In this document: positions 1-5,949 of the stretch, piece by piece
Position numbering within the stretch: the first letter of the stretch is position 1
Layout of the letters: every line of letters starts with the position of its first letter
Translations under genes and position numbers: made by a program
Assembly: GCA_007129635.1 (NCBI GenBank)
Contig: SKVE01000412.1
Coordinates: 1 to 6,822, forward strand
From: Planctomycetaceae bacterium
GTDB taxonomy: Bacteria; Planctomycetota; Planctomycetia; Pirellulales; Pirellulaceae
Length of the DNA: 6,822 bases
Direction: 5' to 3'
Notes under the pieces: model-generated
The model's database searches: none
Told to the model about the DNA's origin: nothing
Seen by the model: only the letters and a program-made list of their open reading frames with translations

Positions 1-115
1 CAGGATCAACAATAAGAACAATAAGCAACAATAAGGACAGGCATGTTTAACAATAACGACAGGCGGATAATAAGGACAGGCATGTTTAGCGGAAACGACA
101 AGCATTTTTGACAGA
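1..115. repeat. AT-rich nested tandem repeat array
   Basis: The 9-mer AACAATAAG occurs perfectly at 8-16, 17-25 and 27-35, with an 8/9 copy at 49-57. It is nested in a larger unit of about 20-22 bp. The 20-mer AATAAGGACAGGCATGTTTA is present exactly at 30-49 and 69-88, and degenerate units lie between and after them (about 49-68 and 88-109). Base composition is far more AT-rich than the rest of the window. The array may continue to the left of the window. No open reading frame of note crosses it. Its function is unknown: it could be a subterminal repeat of a mobile element, a REP-like array, or slippage-derived sequence. Confidence 0.8.
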
Positions 116-159
116 AAAGACCAAGCCGTCCGCATTTCTTAGGAAGCTCGTATTGCGAT

Positions 160-195
160 GTGTCACGAGTGCTTCGCTCGAAGGCTTTCGGACAC
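160..195. other. Possible branched stem-loop
   Basis: GTGTC at 160-164 can pair with GACAC at 191-195. The enclosed bases contain two further short pairings, CGAG 166-169 with CTCG 177-180 and CGAA 179-182 with TTCG 187-190. The two overlap by two bases, so they are partly exclusive. The result is a small branched or alternative fold just outside the left end of the insertion sequence. No RNA family is recognised, no promoter is visible, and each stem is short, so this is only a structural observation. Confidence 0.3.
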
Positions 196-230
196 TGGGG
201 ATTCGGCGCGGCACATGGTTAGTGCGGTGG

Positions 231-257
231 GGCCTCGATCATAAGCTTGTGAAATGC
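231..257 (+). repeat. Left terminal inverted repeat of the insertion sequence
   Basis: This arm begins GGCCTCGATC and ends GAAATGC. It matches the reverse complement of 2503-2529 at 25 of 27 positions; the two differences (241 and 250) are both transitions. The TGCTAGCA palindrome at 255-262 overlaps its inner edge. It lies 283 bp beyond the transposase stop codon, on the 3' side of that gene. Confidence 0.85.
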
Positions 258-262
258 TAGCA
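255..262. repeat. TGCTAGCA palindrome, copy 1
   Basis: This perfect 8-bp palindrome overlaps the inner edge of the left terminal repeat. The 10-mer ATGCTAGCAA at 254-263 recurs in inverted orientation at 2316-2325. It is a candidate subterminal binding site for the transposase. Confidence 0.5.
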
Positions 263-540
263 ATGCTTGAACTTTATGTAGGTGGTGGGGCTTGCCGCAG
301 ATGGGTGGGTCTGCCGGAAGCGAGACGTTCGCCGGGGGGGAAAGAACTTGGGGCGAGAGGGGAAGTCACCAATCCTGGGTGCTTCGCAGTCCGGCACCGG
401 CAACTCGGATGGCTCAACCCGGCAAACGGTCCTGGCTCAGAGCTGAACTGGTACGAAGGTAGCGTGTTCCGCCCGGAACGGGATGTTCGGCGGTGGAAAA
501 ACGATTCGCAGCCAAGGGGAGCCGATGACAATCCGCAGCG
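258..540. other. Non-coding GC-rich left interior of the insertion sequence
   Basis: These 283 bp lie between the left terminal repeat and the transposase stop codon. Plus-strand reading frames are open here, but they start inside the terminal repeat without a ribosome binding site and run antisense into the transposase, so I do not call a gene. A short perfect hairpin, GTTCC-GCCC-GGAAC, lies at about 468-481. It has no T-tract on either side, so it is not a classic terminator. The length is unusual for a simple insertion sequence end and could hold an untranslated RNA or transposase-binding sites. Confidence 0.4.
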
Positions 541-2238
541 TTACGCCGCTCGGCGGCGGCAACGCGGACGGGCCGGGACGGCCAGACGGTCCAGCAACCA
601 ACCGAACAAATCCTGCGGCGCTGTCCCGTAGAATCGCTCCGCTGCCGTCGTGCCATCGGGGCGGCGCACCAGATAATTGTGCAAGACGGTCAGCGCTTGC
701 AGCTTTCGCACCGTGAAACGGTGCAAGGCATGGTGCTTCAGCGAAAGCTGACCGTTGCGGCCTTCCACACAGGAACTGCTCCGCTGAAACAAGTCCGCGC
801 AGATTTGGCCCTTCTGCTCCAAGTCGGCTTGCGTTTCCGGGGAGAACGTTCCCCAAAGACCGTCCGGCGAGCGGGCACGCACCAGAATCTCCTGCGACAG
901 GTCTCGGAGTCGCTGTCGCTGGGCAGCCGTGGGGGCTTTTTCCGCCGCTCGCGCCAAGTACAGCCCCGGAATCAACTCTTGTCGTATCCATTGCCGCGTC
1001 GGTTCCGGTAAATCCCAACAGGAAAACCAAACGTCGAACATCCTCCAAATGAAGGAAATGGTGGCCATCATCAGTTTCAGCACTCGCCGCGCTTTGCCCA
1101 GTTGCTTGGTGGAGCGGGCCGAGAGGTTTGCCTCGGTAGCGATCTGTTCCAACGTGTCGAAATGGGCCGACAAACGACGTCCCACCTCTTCGGCCTCCAG
1201 CGGCCGACCGTCAGCCAGATCGAAGGGGTGGTAGTCGCGGCTCAGCCCCAGCCGAGCCTGTCGGGCCTGTTGCTGGCGGGCCTGACAGGCCGCCAGATGT
1301 TCCGCGGCCGCCGCCTCGGCGGTCTGGGCGCGGTGCAGTTGTTGTTCCAGGTCGGCGCCGAACTGGCTTTCGGGGCATTGCTCGCGGCAGGCCGCGAGTT
1401 GCCCTTGCAGGTCGGCCATCACCTCTTGCGCTTTGGTCTGTTGTGCTTGGGCGCTTCGGGTCTGGCTGGCCAAGGACGAACTGACGGCTCGGGAGACATC
1501 CTGCTGCACATGAAACAGATCCGGCGAGTGCTGCGCCCCCAGATGCGTTTGGGTGTAGCGGATGATCGCTTTGGCTTGGTCGCTGACGACTTGACATACG
1601 ATCAGCGGACGCTGGGCCAGCGACGCCCCCAGACATTGATTCCAGGTCTCCGCATCTCGCCGCGGTTGATAGGTTTCCAGGAGGATGAAATCCGACACCG
1701 GCTCGATCCCCACCAAGCAGATCTGGGGATGAAACGTCTCGTCCACCGCCACGCTGATTTCCCGCGGGGCCATCGACGCCGCCAGCCGTTGATCTTCCTG
1801 CTCGCCGAAGGCGATCAGCAGAGACTCCATCTGATGCGCAACGGCTTGTTGAGCACCGTAGGAGCAGGCGATGAATTCGTCCAGGCCGCTGAGTTCCAGG
1901 AACGCACACAGATTGCGAATACCGCAGTCGTTGTGCTGTCCGAAGATCAGATGAGCAGCCGTCAGGAGCCTGCGCAGCAAGGCCAAACCTTCCGAGCTTT
2001 CCAAGAACTGCACGCTCTGGGGCGGCCATTGACTATCCCTCATCCGCAGCCTTCGCGTGCGGATCCAGTGGCGCAAGGTGCTATCGGGGACTTGGAGAAT
2101 CCTCGCGATTTCGCTGCGGGAAATCCGGGGAGAGTCAAGCCGTTCGAACTGTTCGACGGCTTGGGCTGCGACGAGCCGCGGCGAAACGGCCTGTTCCTCC
2201 CTGGACACGACGAGAGTAAAATGAGCGGTGGTATCCAT
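541..2238 (-). CDS. DDE-type transposase of the DUF6399 kind
   Basis: This 565-residue protein probably moves the surrounding insertion sequence by DDE (RNase H-like) strand transfer. A helix-turn-helix is readable at residues 38-64 (SEIARILQVPDSTLRHWIR), suited to binding the element's ends. Candidate acidic metal ligands are D166 in AVDETFH, D220 in VVSDQAKAI and E492 in CVEGRNGQLS. The second and third are about 270 residues apart because a long Gln/Ala-rich helical stretch (about 255-330, likely coiled coil) and a further helical domain sit between them. The C-terminal motif around SLKHHALHRFT is what I recall of DUF6399 proteins in cyanobacteria and planctomycetes. The ATG at 2238 is preceded by AAGGAGGA seven bases upstream, which fixes the start. 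No frameshift or internal stop is visible, so it looks intact. The DUF6399 assignment is from memory of the family; the transposase role is further supported by the flanking inverted repeats. Confidence 0.85.
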   Translation of the reverse strand: MDTTAHFTLVVSREEQAVSPRLVAAQAVEQFERLDSPRISRSEIARILQVPDSTLRHWIRTRRLRMRDSQWPPQSVQFLESSEGLALLRRLLTAAHLIFGQHNDCGIRNLCAFLELSGLDEFIACSYGAQQAVAHQMESLLIAFGEQEDQRLAASMAPREISVAVDETFHPQICLVGIEPVSDFILLETYQPRRDAETWNQCLGASLAQRPLIVCQVVSDQAKAIIRYTQTHLGAQHSPDLFHVQQDVSRAVSSSLASQTRSAQAQQTKAQEVMADLQGQLAACREQCPESQFGADLEQQLHRAQTAEAAAAEHLAACQARQQQARQARLGLSRDYHPFDLADGRPLEAEEVGRRLSAHFDTLEQIATEANLSARSTKQLGKARRVLKLMMATISFIWRMFDVWFSCWDLPEPTRQWIRQELIPGLYLARAAEKAPTAAQRQRLRDLSQEILVRARSPDGLWGTFSPETQADLEQKGQICADLFQRSSSCVEGRNGQLSLKHHALHRFTVRKLQALTVLHNYLVRRPDGTTAAERFYGTAPQDLFGWLLDRLAVPARPRCRRRAA

Positions 2239-2245
2239 GGCTTGG

Positions 2246-2253
2246 TCCTCCTT
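2246..2253 (-). promoter_or_regulatory. Shine-Dalgarno site of the transposase
   Basis: On the minus strand the sequence reads AAGGAGGA, seven bases before the ATG at 2238. It is a near-perfect anti-16S match and decides the transposase start codon. Confidence 0.85.
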
Positions 2254-2276
2254 GGATGGCTTAGCTCGCCAAATCC

Positions 2277-2305
2277 ATTAAAGGCCCAAGCCTGGATACT
2301 TTCAA
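2277..2305 (-). promoter_or_regulatory. Probable sigma70-type promoter of the transposase
   Basis: On the minus strand there is a -35 box TTGAAA (2300-2305) and a -10 box TTTAAT (2277-2282), separated by exactly 17 bp. Each box matches the consensus at 5 of 6 positions. It lies about 40 bp upstream of the start codon, inside the element. The TGCTAGCA palindrome at 2317-2324 lies just upstream of the -35 box, so a protein bound there could affect transcription. Confidence 0.55.
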
Positions 2306-2316
2306 GAAGCCAACGT

Positions 2317-2324
2317 TGCTAGCA
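2317..2324. repeat. TGCTAGCA palindrome, copy 2
   Basis: This copy is identical to 255-262. It lies between the transposase promoter and the stop codon (2325-2327) of the foreign-looking reading frame to its right. Confidence 0.5.
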
Positions 2325-2488
2325 TCACTCGAAATAGGCATCGATCTTCTGCCGTGCCCGGAAGCCCTTGGTCCGCAGCCGGCGTCGGTTGAGCCGCCAC
2401 CGGGCAGAGGCAGGACGGGCCAAGCGGTTGCCGAATAGGAGAGCGGCGAGCGACAATGCCCCCCAGAAGAAGCGTAGGCAATTACCGC
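2325..2488 (-). pseudogene. Captured 3' end of an unidentified gene, inside the insertion sequence
   Basis: Read on the minus strand, this segment gives a short reading frame with a hydrophobic stretch (LRFFWGALSLAALLFGN) followed by an Arg/Lys-rich tail ending in KIDAYFE and a TGA stop. Third codon positions are strongly G/C, as in real genes of this genome, but no start codon or ribosome binding site precedes it inside the element. The frame happens to stay open through the terminal repeat into the flanking remnant, giving a chimeric frame whose first ATG is at 2675. I do not recognise the protein; the form suggests the end of a membrane protein. It could be a passenger fragment carried by the element or a chance open frame. 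Confidence 0.35.
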
Positions 2489-2496
2489 TGCTAGCA
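2489..2496. repeat. TGCTAGCA palindrome, copy 3
   Basis: This is the third exact copy, six bases inside the right terminal repeat. Copies 2 and 3 bracket a segment of about 164 bp with a coding-like composition. Confidence 0.5.
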
Positions 2497-2502
2497 CAGA
2501 CT

Positions 2503-2529
2503 GCATTTCGCAAGCTTACGATCGAGGCC
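2503..2529 (-). repeat. Right terminal inverted repeat of the insertion sequence
   Basis: Its reverse complement matches 231-257 at 25 of 27 positions. It lies 265 bp upstream of the transposase start. The base after its outer end (2530) begins sequence unrelated to the left flank. Confidence 0.85.
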
Positions 2530-2555
2530 ATTGATTCTGGTAGAAAAGCTGGCTG

Positions 2556-2582
2556 TCCCCATTGACATTGATCCCCATTGAC
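2556..2582. repeat. 16-bp-spaced direct repeat TCCCCATTGAC
   Basis: TCCCCATTGAC occurs at 2556-2566 and again at 2572-2582. On the minus strand this reads GTCAATGGGGA twice, the second copy continuing into CAG. The GGGGACAG word resembles short palindromic repeats associated with REP-type (Y1) transposases in many bacteria; that link is from memory and tentative. The repeat sits exactly where the coding-like remnant at 2577-2711 stops making sense. Confidence 0.55.
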
Positions 2583-2711
2583 GTCGGTGTGCGTGTTCCA
2601 CATCATGCGGGTGGCGACGTATAGATCGAGGAACGCGCTGCTCCACGAGGTATGGACGTTCTCGACTCGCATCACCGTAACGCCTTTCTGGGCGAAGGCG
2701 CGCGTCGTGTG
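2577..2711 (-). pseudogene. Remnant of a DUF4838-like carbohydrate-active protein gene
   Basis: Directly after the glycosidase stop codon, and in the same frame, the minus strand reads about 45 coding-like residues. They include FAQKGVTVMRVENV, then SSAFLDLYVATRMMWNTHTDV. The pattern 'KGV..., Y-V-A-x-R-x-x-W-N-x-x-T-D-V' is what I recall from the C-terminal half of DUF4838 proteins (glucuronidase/hexosaminidase-like). Both ends are missing: the 5' part is lost at the boundary with the glycosidase gene, and the 3' part at the TCCCCATTGAC repeat and insertion sequence. It is therefore a leftover, probably of a second polysaccharide gene once next to the glycosidase. It could instead be part of an older, longer glycosidase reading frame read after a stop, but the glycosidase already has a natural-looking C-terminus. 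Confidence 0.35.
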
Positions 2712-5504
2712 TCAATCGCTCAACTCCATCACAAGAAATTGGAGCCCGTTCGCCGCCAGGGGCACCGACAGGGTCAGCGAGGAATCGTCGCCGGCGTCGT
2801 ACGATGCCACGTCGGTGTCGTGGAGGGCCGCCAGCCGCTCCGCCTCGCCGGCCTCCTCGGGCGAAAGCGGTCGGTGGATCTCAAGGTTGCCGACGTTCCG
2901 CAACAGCGCAAGGATTTCCCGGCGTTGCGCATCGTCGGCCTCCTCCGAATACAGCGGGCTGAGCCACGCCGCCGCGTCGTGGCCGGGAAAGATCTGCTCG
3001 ACCAGCCGCCTGAGCCGCTCGACCGTCGGGCGGCGCGCCTCAGCCGAATCGGTCGCCCCGATCGCGTCGAGCAGCGCGACAAACTGTCGGGTCATTTTTT
3101 CGCCGTACGCTCGGTCGCGGTCGAGCATCTCGTGGGCGAACCGGAAATAGGAGTTATGATCGCGGTCGAAGCGGTACTGGGTCACTCGTGCGGGGCCGGC
3201 CCGGCCCAACGACCGCACGTCGAGCCGAACGTCAAAGCTTGCCCCGCCGCGCGACTGTGTATCGAGGGCCTGGTGGGCGTACAGCAGCACCCGCACCGTA
3301 CCCCGCTCGTCGCGCGATGCGAAACCGCTCACCACGTGGCCGCCGCGTTCCCGCTGCGGTAGCACCCAGTACTCCGGGCCCATGTCCGACAGCAGCGTCA
3401 GGACGTGGAAAACGGGCACGGGCACGGTCAGCTCGCGGTCGGACCGGCCATCGCCGCCGTCGTCGACTTGCAGTCGGCGGCTGACGGCGTTCAGCCCCGT
3501 CCAGTCGCCAAGCGGCGGCCACACCGTCATGATGCTCTCGCCGTAAGCGTAACGCTCGTCGGCGGCGGCCTGCCGCAACTGCCGGGCGACCACGTCGGCG
3601 GTCCATGTCTTGAAGTATCCATTGCCCAGATAAGCATCGCGCGCGGCCGGGTCTTTCGGCGGCGCCCACTCTGGGCAGGCCTCGTGGGAACTGATCCACA
3701 ACTCGCGGTAATACGCCTCGTCGATCTCCAGGGCCGTGCGTTTGGCAGCGATGAACTTCTCGGCTGCCAACTCCGAGCGGTTGTACACGTGGATCGAAAT
3801 GAAATCGAGCGGGCTGCCGCGGCCGCCATGCGCGCGGCATAAGGTCTCGACGCGCCGCGACCGCTCGCCGTCGAGTCGCGGGTCGGCGTAGGCCGCGTTC
3901 CCCGGCAGCAGGCGGTTGCTGTGCGCGCGGGGGGAGCAATGCGTCAGGAACTTCCGCAGCTTCAGGTTCGCGCCGAAGATGCCGCCCAGTTCCAGCCCGC
4001 CGATGAACACTTCATCGGAATCGTAACCTCGATCCTCGAACGCCCGCAGGATGCCGTCGGCCGTATAATCGTAGAACCGCAGCAGTTCGTTCCAGTTGCC
4101 GTTCCAGAACCGGCTGAGGTCGGGCTCGTTGAACACGCTCCAGGTGAACTCCAGCGCGGCATCGCCGTAACGATCGACAATGTGGCCGGTGATGTCGCGC
4201 ACCGTCCGGTGCCACTGTACGTAGTCTTTCGGCGGGTACCCGCTGCGCCCGGTGCGGGAGAGGCAGCCGGCCGCGTCGGCGAAGTTGGGCATAACGCGCC
4301 GGCCGTATCGTCCATGCACGAGATCCCATTCCTTGTCCAGCCGTCCCCAGTAGTACATGGCCGTGCCGTGCGGATCGAACCGGCGAAGGTAAGAACCGCC
4401 GTTGGGGAACAGGCCCGGCGCGTCGGGATCCTCTACCTCCGGCAGCGGCCCGCCGTACTCCAACCGCCAGCCGTCCTCGGGCCTGTCGAAGTGGCGGACG
4501 AGCACGGTTCGGGCGTCGTCGTCGACCGCCAGCACCTCCGAGCTCGCGTCCTGGTAGCCGTCGGCGATCAGCACGGTGTAGCCCGCCCGATAATCTTCGC
4601 TCAGCGGCCGGCCGGGCGCCACGCCGTACTGCTCGTGGCCGAACATGTCGTCGACGTGCAGCAGCAGGCCGGCGTCGTGCTGCTCCATAGCGGTGATGCG
4701 GCGGGTTTCCTTCTCGCGCACGATGTTCGGTAGCGTGCCGGAGAACAGCGTAGTGCGGCGATGCTCCGTGCCGGTCAGCCAGAAGTCGCGTTGGAAGCTC
4801 CACGCCCGGGGATGGCGCCGGCGCGCGGCGTGCATCATTTGGTGCGTCGGGCCGTAAATCCGCTCCGACGTGCAGAACTGCACGTGGCAGATGCCCGAGA
4901 AAAACTTGCCGTGCCAGCCGATTGGCGGGGACGCTAGGTCAAGTTCGAATGCGACGGCCTGCGAGGCGTCGAGGTCGGCCTCGGTCGTAAACGTCCACTG
5001 CCGGGGACCGGCCGGCCGGCGCACACCGCCTAGCGCGTGGAACGACAGCGGAGCCGGGTGGTACAGGGGATTGCCGTCGGCGAAGGCCTCGCCCCGTTCG
5101 GTCTCGGCGGCAACGTGCACCGTGTAGGTCGTCGCCGGCCGCAACGGTTCGGCCGGTTCGAGGTAGATCGCGAGAAGCCCGGTCTCGGGTGAGCGCCGCG
5201 TCGGCTGCCGCCGCAGCCAGCCCCGGACGCCGTCGGCGAACCGCCGGTCTTGTTTCAGCAGGGTGATCGGCTCCAGGTCATCGGCTTCCAACCGCACGGT
5301 CACGCTGTCGGCCGCGATCGGGTCGTCGTGGTCGAACGCCAGCTTGAAGTACAAACTGGTACCCATCGGCACGTCGACGGCACCGCGGGCCGGACGGGGG
5401 ACGCCGTGCGGGTCGGCCACCGATTCGAGCAAGCGGATCTGCCCCGGCGCGGGCAGCGCCGTCGCCAGGACCAGGGCCCCAGCGGCCAAAAACATAGCGA
5501 TCAT
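2712..5504 (-). CDS. Secreted GH39-like glycoside hydrolase
   Basis: This 930-residue protein is predicted to be exported and to cleave glycosidic bonds in a polysaccharide. GH39 includes beta-xylosidases and alpha-L-iduronidases; the substrate here is not known. From the chosen start, residues 1-20 (MIAMFLAAGALVLATALPAP) form a signal peptide. Residues about 23-174 look like an Ig-like (Big_5) domain ending in TTYTVHV...WTFTT. Residues about 180-370 are beta-rich and unassigned. Residues about 370-670 are a TIM barrel with WSVFNEPDLSRFWNG, where E460 would be the acid/base. ISIHVYN is at about 570. SSHEACPEW is at about 605-613, where E608 is the best nucleophile candidate. Residues about 690-780 are a GH39-type beta sandwich with YRFDRDHNSYFRF. 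A helical insert of about 100 residues precedes the closing strand NGLQFLVMEL. The ATG at 5504 is preferred over 5591 because the signal peptide begins there and AAAGGGG lies nine bases before it; the longer form would put 29 non-hydrophobic residues in front of the signal. No frameshift is visible. The family call is from motifs only. Confidence 0.75.
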   Translation of the reverse strand: MIAMFLAAGALVLATALPAPGQIRLLESVADPHGVPRPARGAVDVPMGTSLYFKLAFDHDDPIAADSVTVRLEADDLEPITLLKQDRRFADGVRGWLRRQPTRRSPETGLLAIYLEPAEPLRPATTYTVHVAAETERGEAFADGNPLYHPAPLSFHALGGVRRPAGPRQWTFTTEADLDASQAVAFELDLASPPIGWHGKFFSGICHVQFCTSERIYGPTHQMMHAARRRHPRAWSFQRDFWLTGTEHRRTTLFSGTLPNIVREKETRRITAMEQHDAGLLLHVDDMFGHEQYGVAPGRPLSEDYRAGYTVLIADGYQDASSEVLAVDDDARTVLVRHFDRPEDGWRLEYGGPLPEVEDPDAPGLFPNGGSYLRRFDPHGTAMYYWGRLDKEWDLVHGRYGRRVMPNFADAAGCLSRTGRSGYPPKDYVQWHRTVRDITGHIVDRYGDAALEFTWSVFNEPDLSRFWNGNWNELLRFYDYTADGILRAFEDRGYDSDEVFIGGLELGGIFGANLKLRKFLTHCSPRAHSNRLLPGNAAYADPRLDGERSRRVETLCRAHGGRGSPLDFISIHVYNRSELAAEKFIAAKRTALEIDEAYYRELWISSHEACPEWAPPKDPAARDAYLGNGYFKTWTADVVARQLRQAAADERYAYGESIMTVWPPLGDWTGLNAVSRRLQVDDGGDGRSDRELTVPVPVFHVLTLLSDMGPEYWVLPQRERGGHVVSGFASRDERGTVRVLLYAHQALDTQSRGGASFDVRLDVRSLGRAGPARVTQYRFDRDHNSYFRFAHEMLDRDRAYGEKMTRQFVALLDAIGATDSAEARRPTVERLRRLVEQIFPGHDAAAWLSPLYSEEADDAQRREILALLRNVGNLEIHRPLSPEEAGEAERLAALHDTDVASYDAGDDSSLTLSVPLAANGLQFLVMELSD

Positions 5505-5513
5505 GATCGGTTG

Positions 5514-5520
5514 CCCCTTT
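5514..5520 (-). promoter_or_regulatory. Ribosome binding site deciding the glycosidase start
   Basis: The minus strand reads AAAGGGG nine bases before the ATG at 5504, within a longer purine run (AAGGGAAAGGGG). It is a fair but imperfect Shine-Dalgarno match. It supports 5504 as the start rather than the in-frame ATG at 5591 or the nearby ATG at 5495. Confidence 0.5.
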
Positions 5521-5614
5521 CCCTTCAGTAGCCCCGGCGTTGCCGGCCGGATGGCGGATGTGCCTCCGGAAAACGGTGGCGGCACGTCCACATCCTACCA
5601 TCCTGCCTGCCGCG

Positions 5615-5764
5615 GTGCAAAGAAAGGCATGCGTAACGCTCGACGATGCCGACAGATTGCTCGATCAACTCAGGAAGGCCGCGGCCACCGGCGGAACGAT
5701 CCTCGGAAAGCTGGACCGCTATGGTCAGTGGTACCTGGTTGACTTCCAGTTGGAAGGATCTTAG
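5615..5764 (+). pseudogene. Fragment resembling DUF6883 protein
   Basis: The plus-strand frame gives about 49 residues with a convincing protein core: ADRLLDQLRKAAATGGTI, then LGKLDRYGQWYLVDFQLEG, ending in a TAG at 5762-5764. The 'helix, then R-Y-G-x-x-Y-x-V' pattern recalls the C-terminal half of DUF6883 proteins, which usually continue with a Gly-Pro-rich turn and a VRTxW-like strand. Here the frame stops instead, so the 3' end appears lost. At the 5' end there is a GTG at 5615 but no ribosome binding site, and the open frame upstream (from an ATG at 5540) overlaps the glycosidase leader. It diverges from the glycosidase gene. I read it as a remnant; a small functional protein cannot be excluded. 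Confidence 0.35.
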
Positions 5765-5949
5765 TTCAATACGGGGCAGATGCGGGCTGGGCGCGTTACA
5801 TCTCAATCGACACGAGCCGGATTTCTTTGTAGCCTGCTGTGTCGTTCGTTTTTTGGTGTTGCTTGAAGGCCCGCCTTGACCGATTCTGGTACGCCTTGAG
5901 ACCCTCTTTGACGAGATTGATTGAGCAATAGGTCAAGGAGTGTCTTGGT
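5765..5949. other. Intergenic stretch before the transposase fragment
   Basis: I see no gene, terminator or clear promoter here. A T-run (GTTTTTTGG, about 5850-5858) and two TTGAC-like words (5877, 5909) occur, but none has a well-placed -10 box. The segment is probably the leader and left end of the IS4-like element whose 5' coding part follows. No terminal repeat partner is visible in the window. Confidence 0.35.
5935..5940 (+). promoter_or_regulatory. Ribosome binding site of the transposase fragment
   Basis: AAGGAG lies nine bases before the ATG at 5950. Its preservation shows that the 5' end of this broken transposase gene is original. Confidence 0.65.

Larger units (their letters stand above)
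231..2529 (-). mobile_element. Complete insertion sequence with DUF6399-type transposase
   Basis: The boundaries are set by a pair of inverted repeats, 231-257 and the reverse complement of 2503-2529, which match at 25 of 27 positions (GGCCTCGATC, then one transition, TAAGCTTG, one transition, GAAATGC). Outside both arms the similarity stops at once. The enclosed 2299 bp carry one transposase gene on the minus strand, with its own promoter and ribosome binding site. No convincing target-site duplication is visible next to either end, so the flanks may have been rearranged, or the family may not leave one. It lies just downstream of a broken carbohydrate-related gene fragment, in a region full of other element debris. 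The name of the IS family could not be determined from sequence alone. Confidence 0.75.

Noticed and set aside
254..631. Plus-strand open frame of 125 codons at the left end of the insertion sequence
   Set aside because: It starts inside the terminal repeat with no ribosome binding site, runs antisense into the transposase 3' end, and its residues are Arg/Gly-rich as expected for a shadow of GC-rich DNA.
1102..2322. Plus-strand open frame of 406 codons antisense to the transposase
   Set aside because: Long antisense frames are common opposite GC-rich genes. It has no recognisable domain, and the minus-strand frame has the RBS, promoter and transposase motifs.
254..2325. Shorter element bounded by the 10-bp inverted match ATGCTAGCAA
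   Set aside because: The match is mostly the palindrome itself and weakens right after it, whereas the 25/27 repeats at 231-257 and 2503-2529 define the ends much better. It is kept only as possible subterminal sites.
5505..5591. Upstream start of the glycosidase at 5591
   Set aside because: It would add 29 non-hydrophobic residues before the signal peptide and has no better ribosome binding site than the start at 5504.
5605..5635. Possible promoter for the glycosidase (TTGCAC and TAGGAT with 17-bp spacing on the minus strand)
   Set aside because: The boxes match the consensus at only 3 of 6 and 4 of 6 positions, too weak to call.
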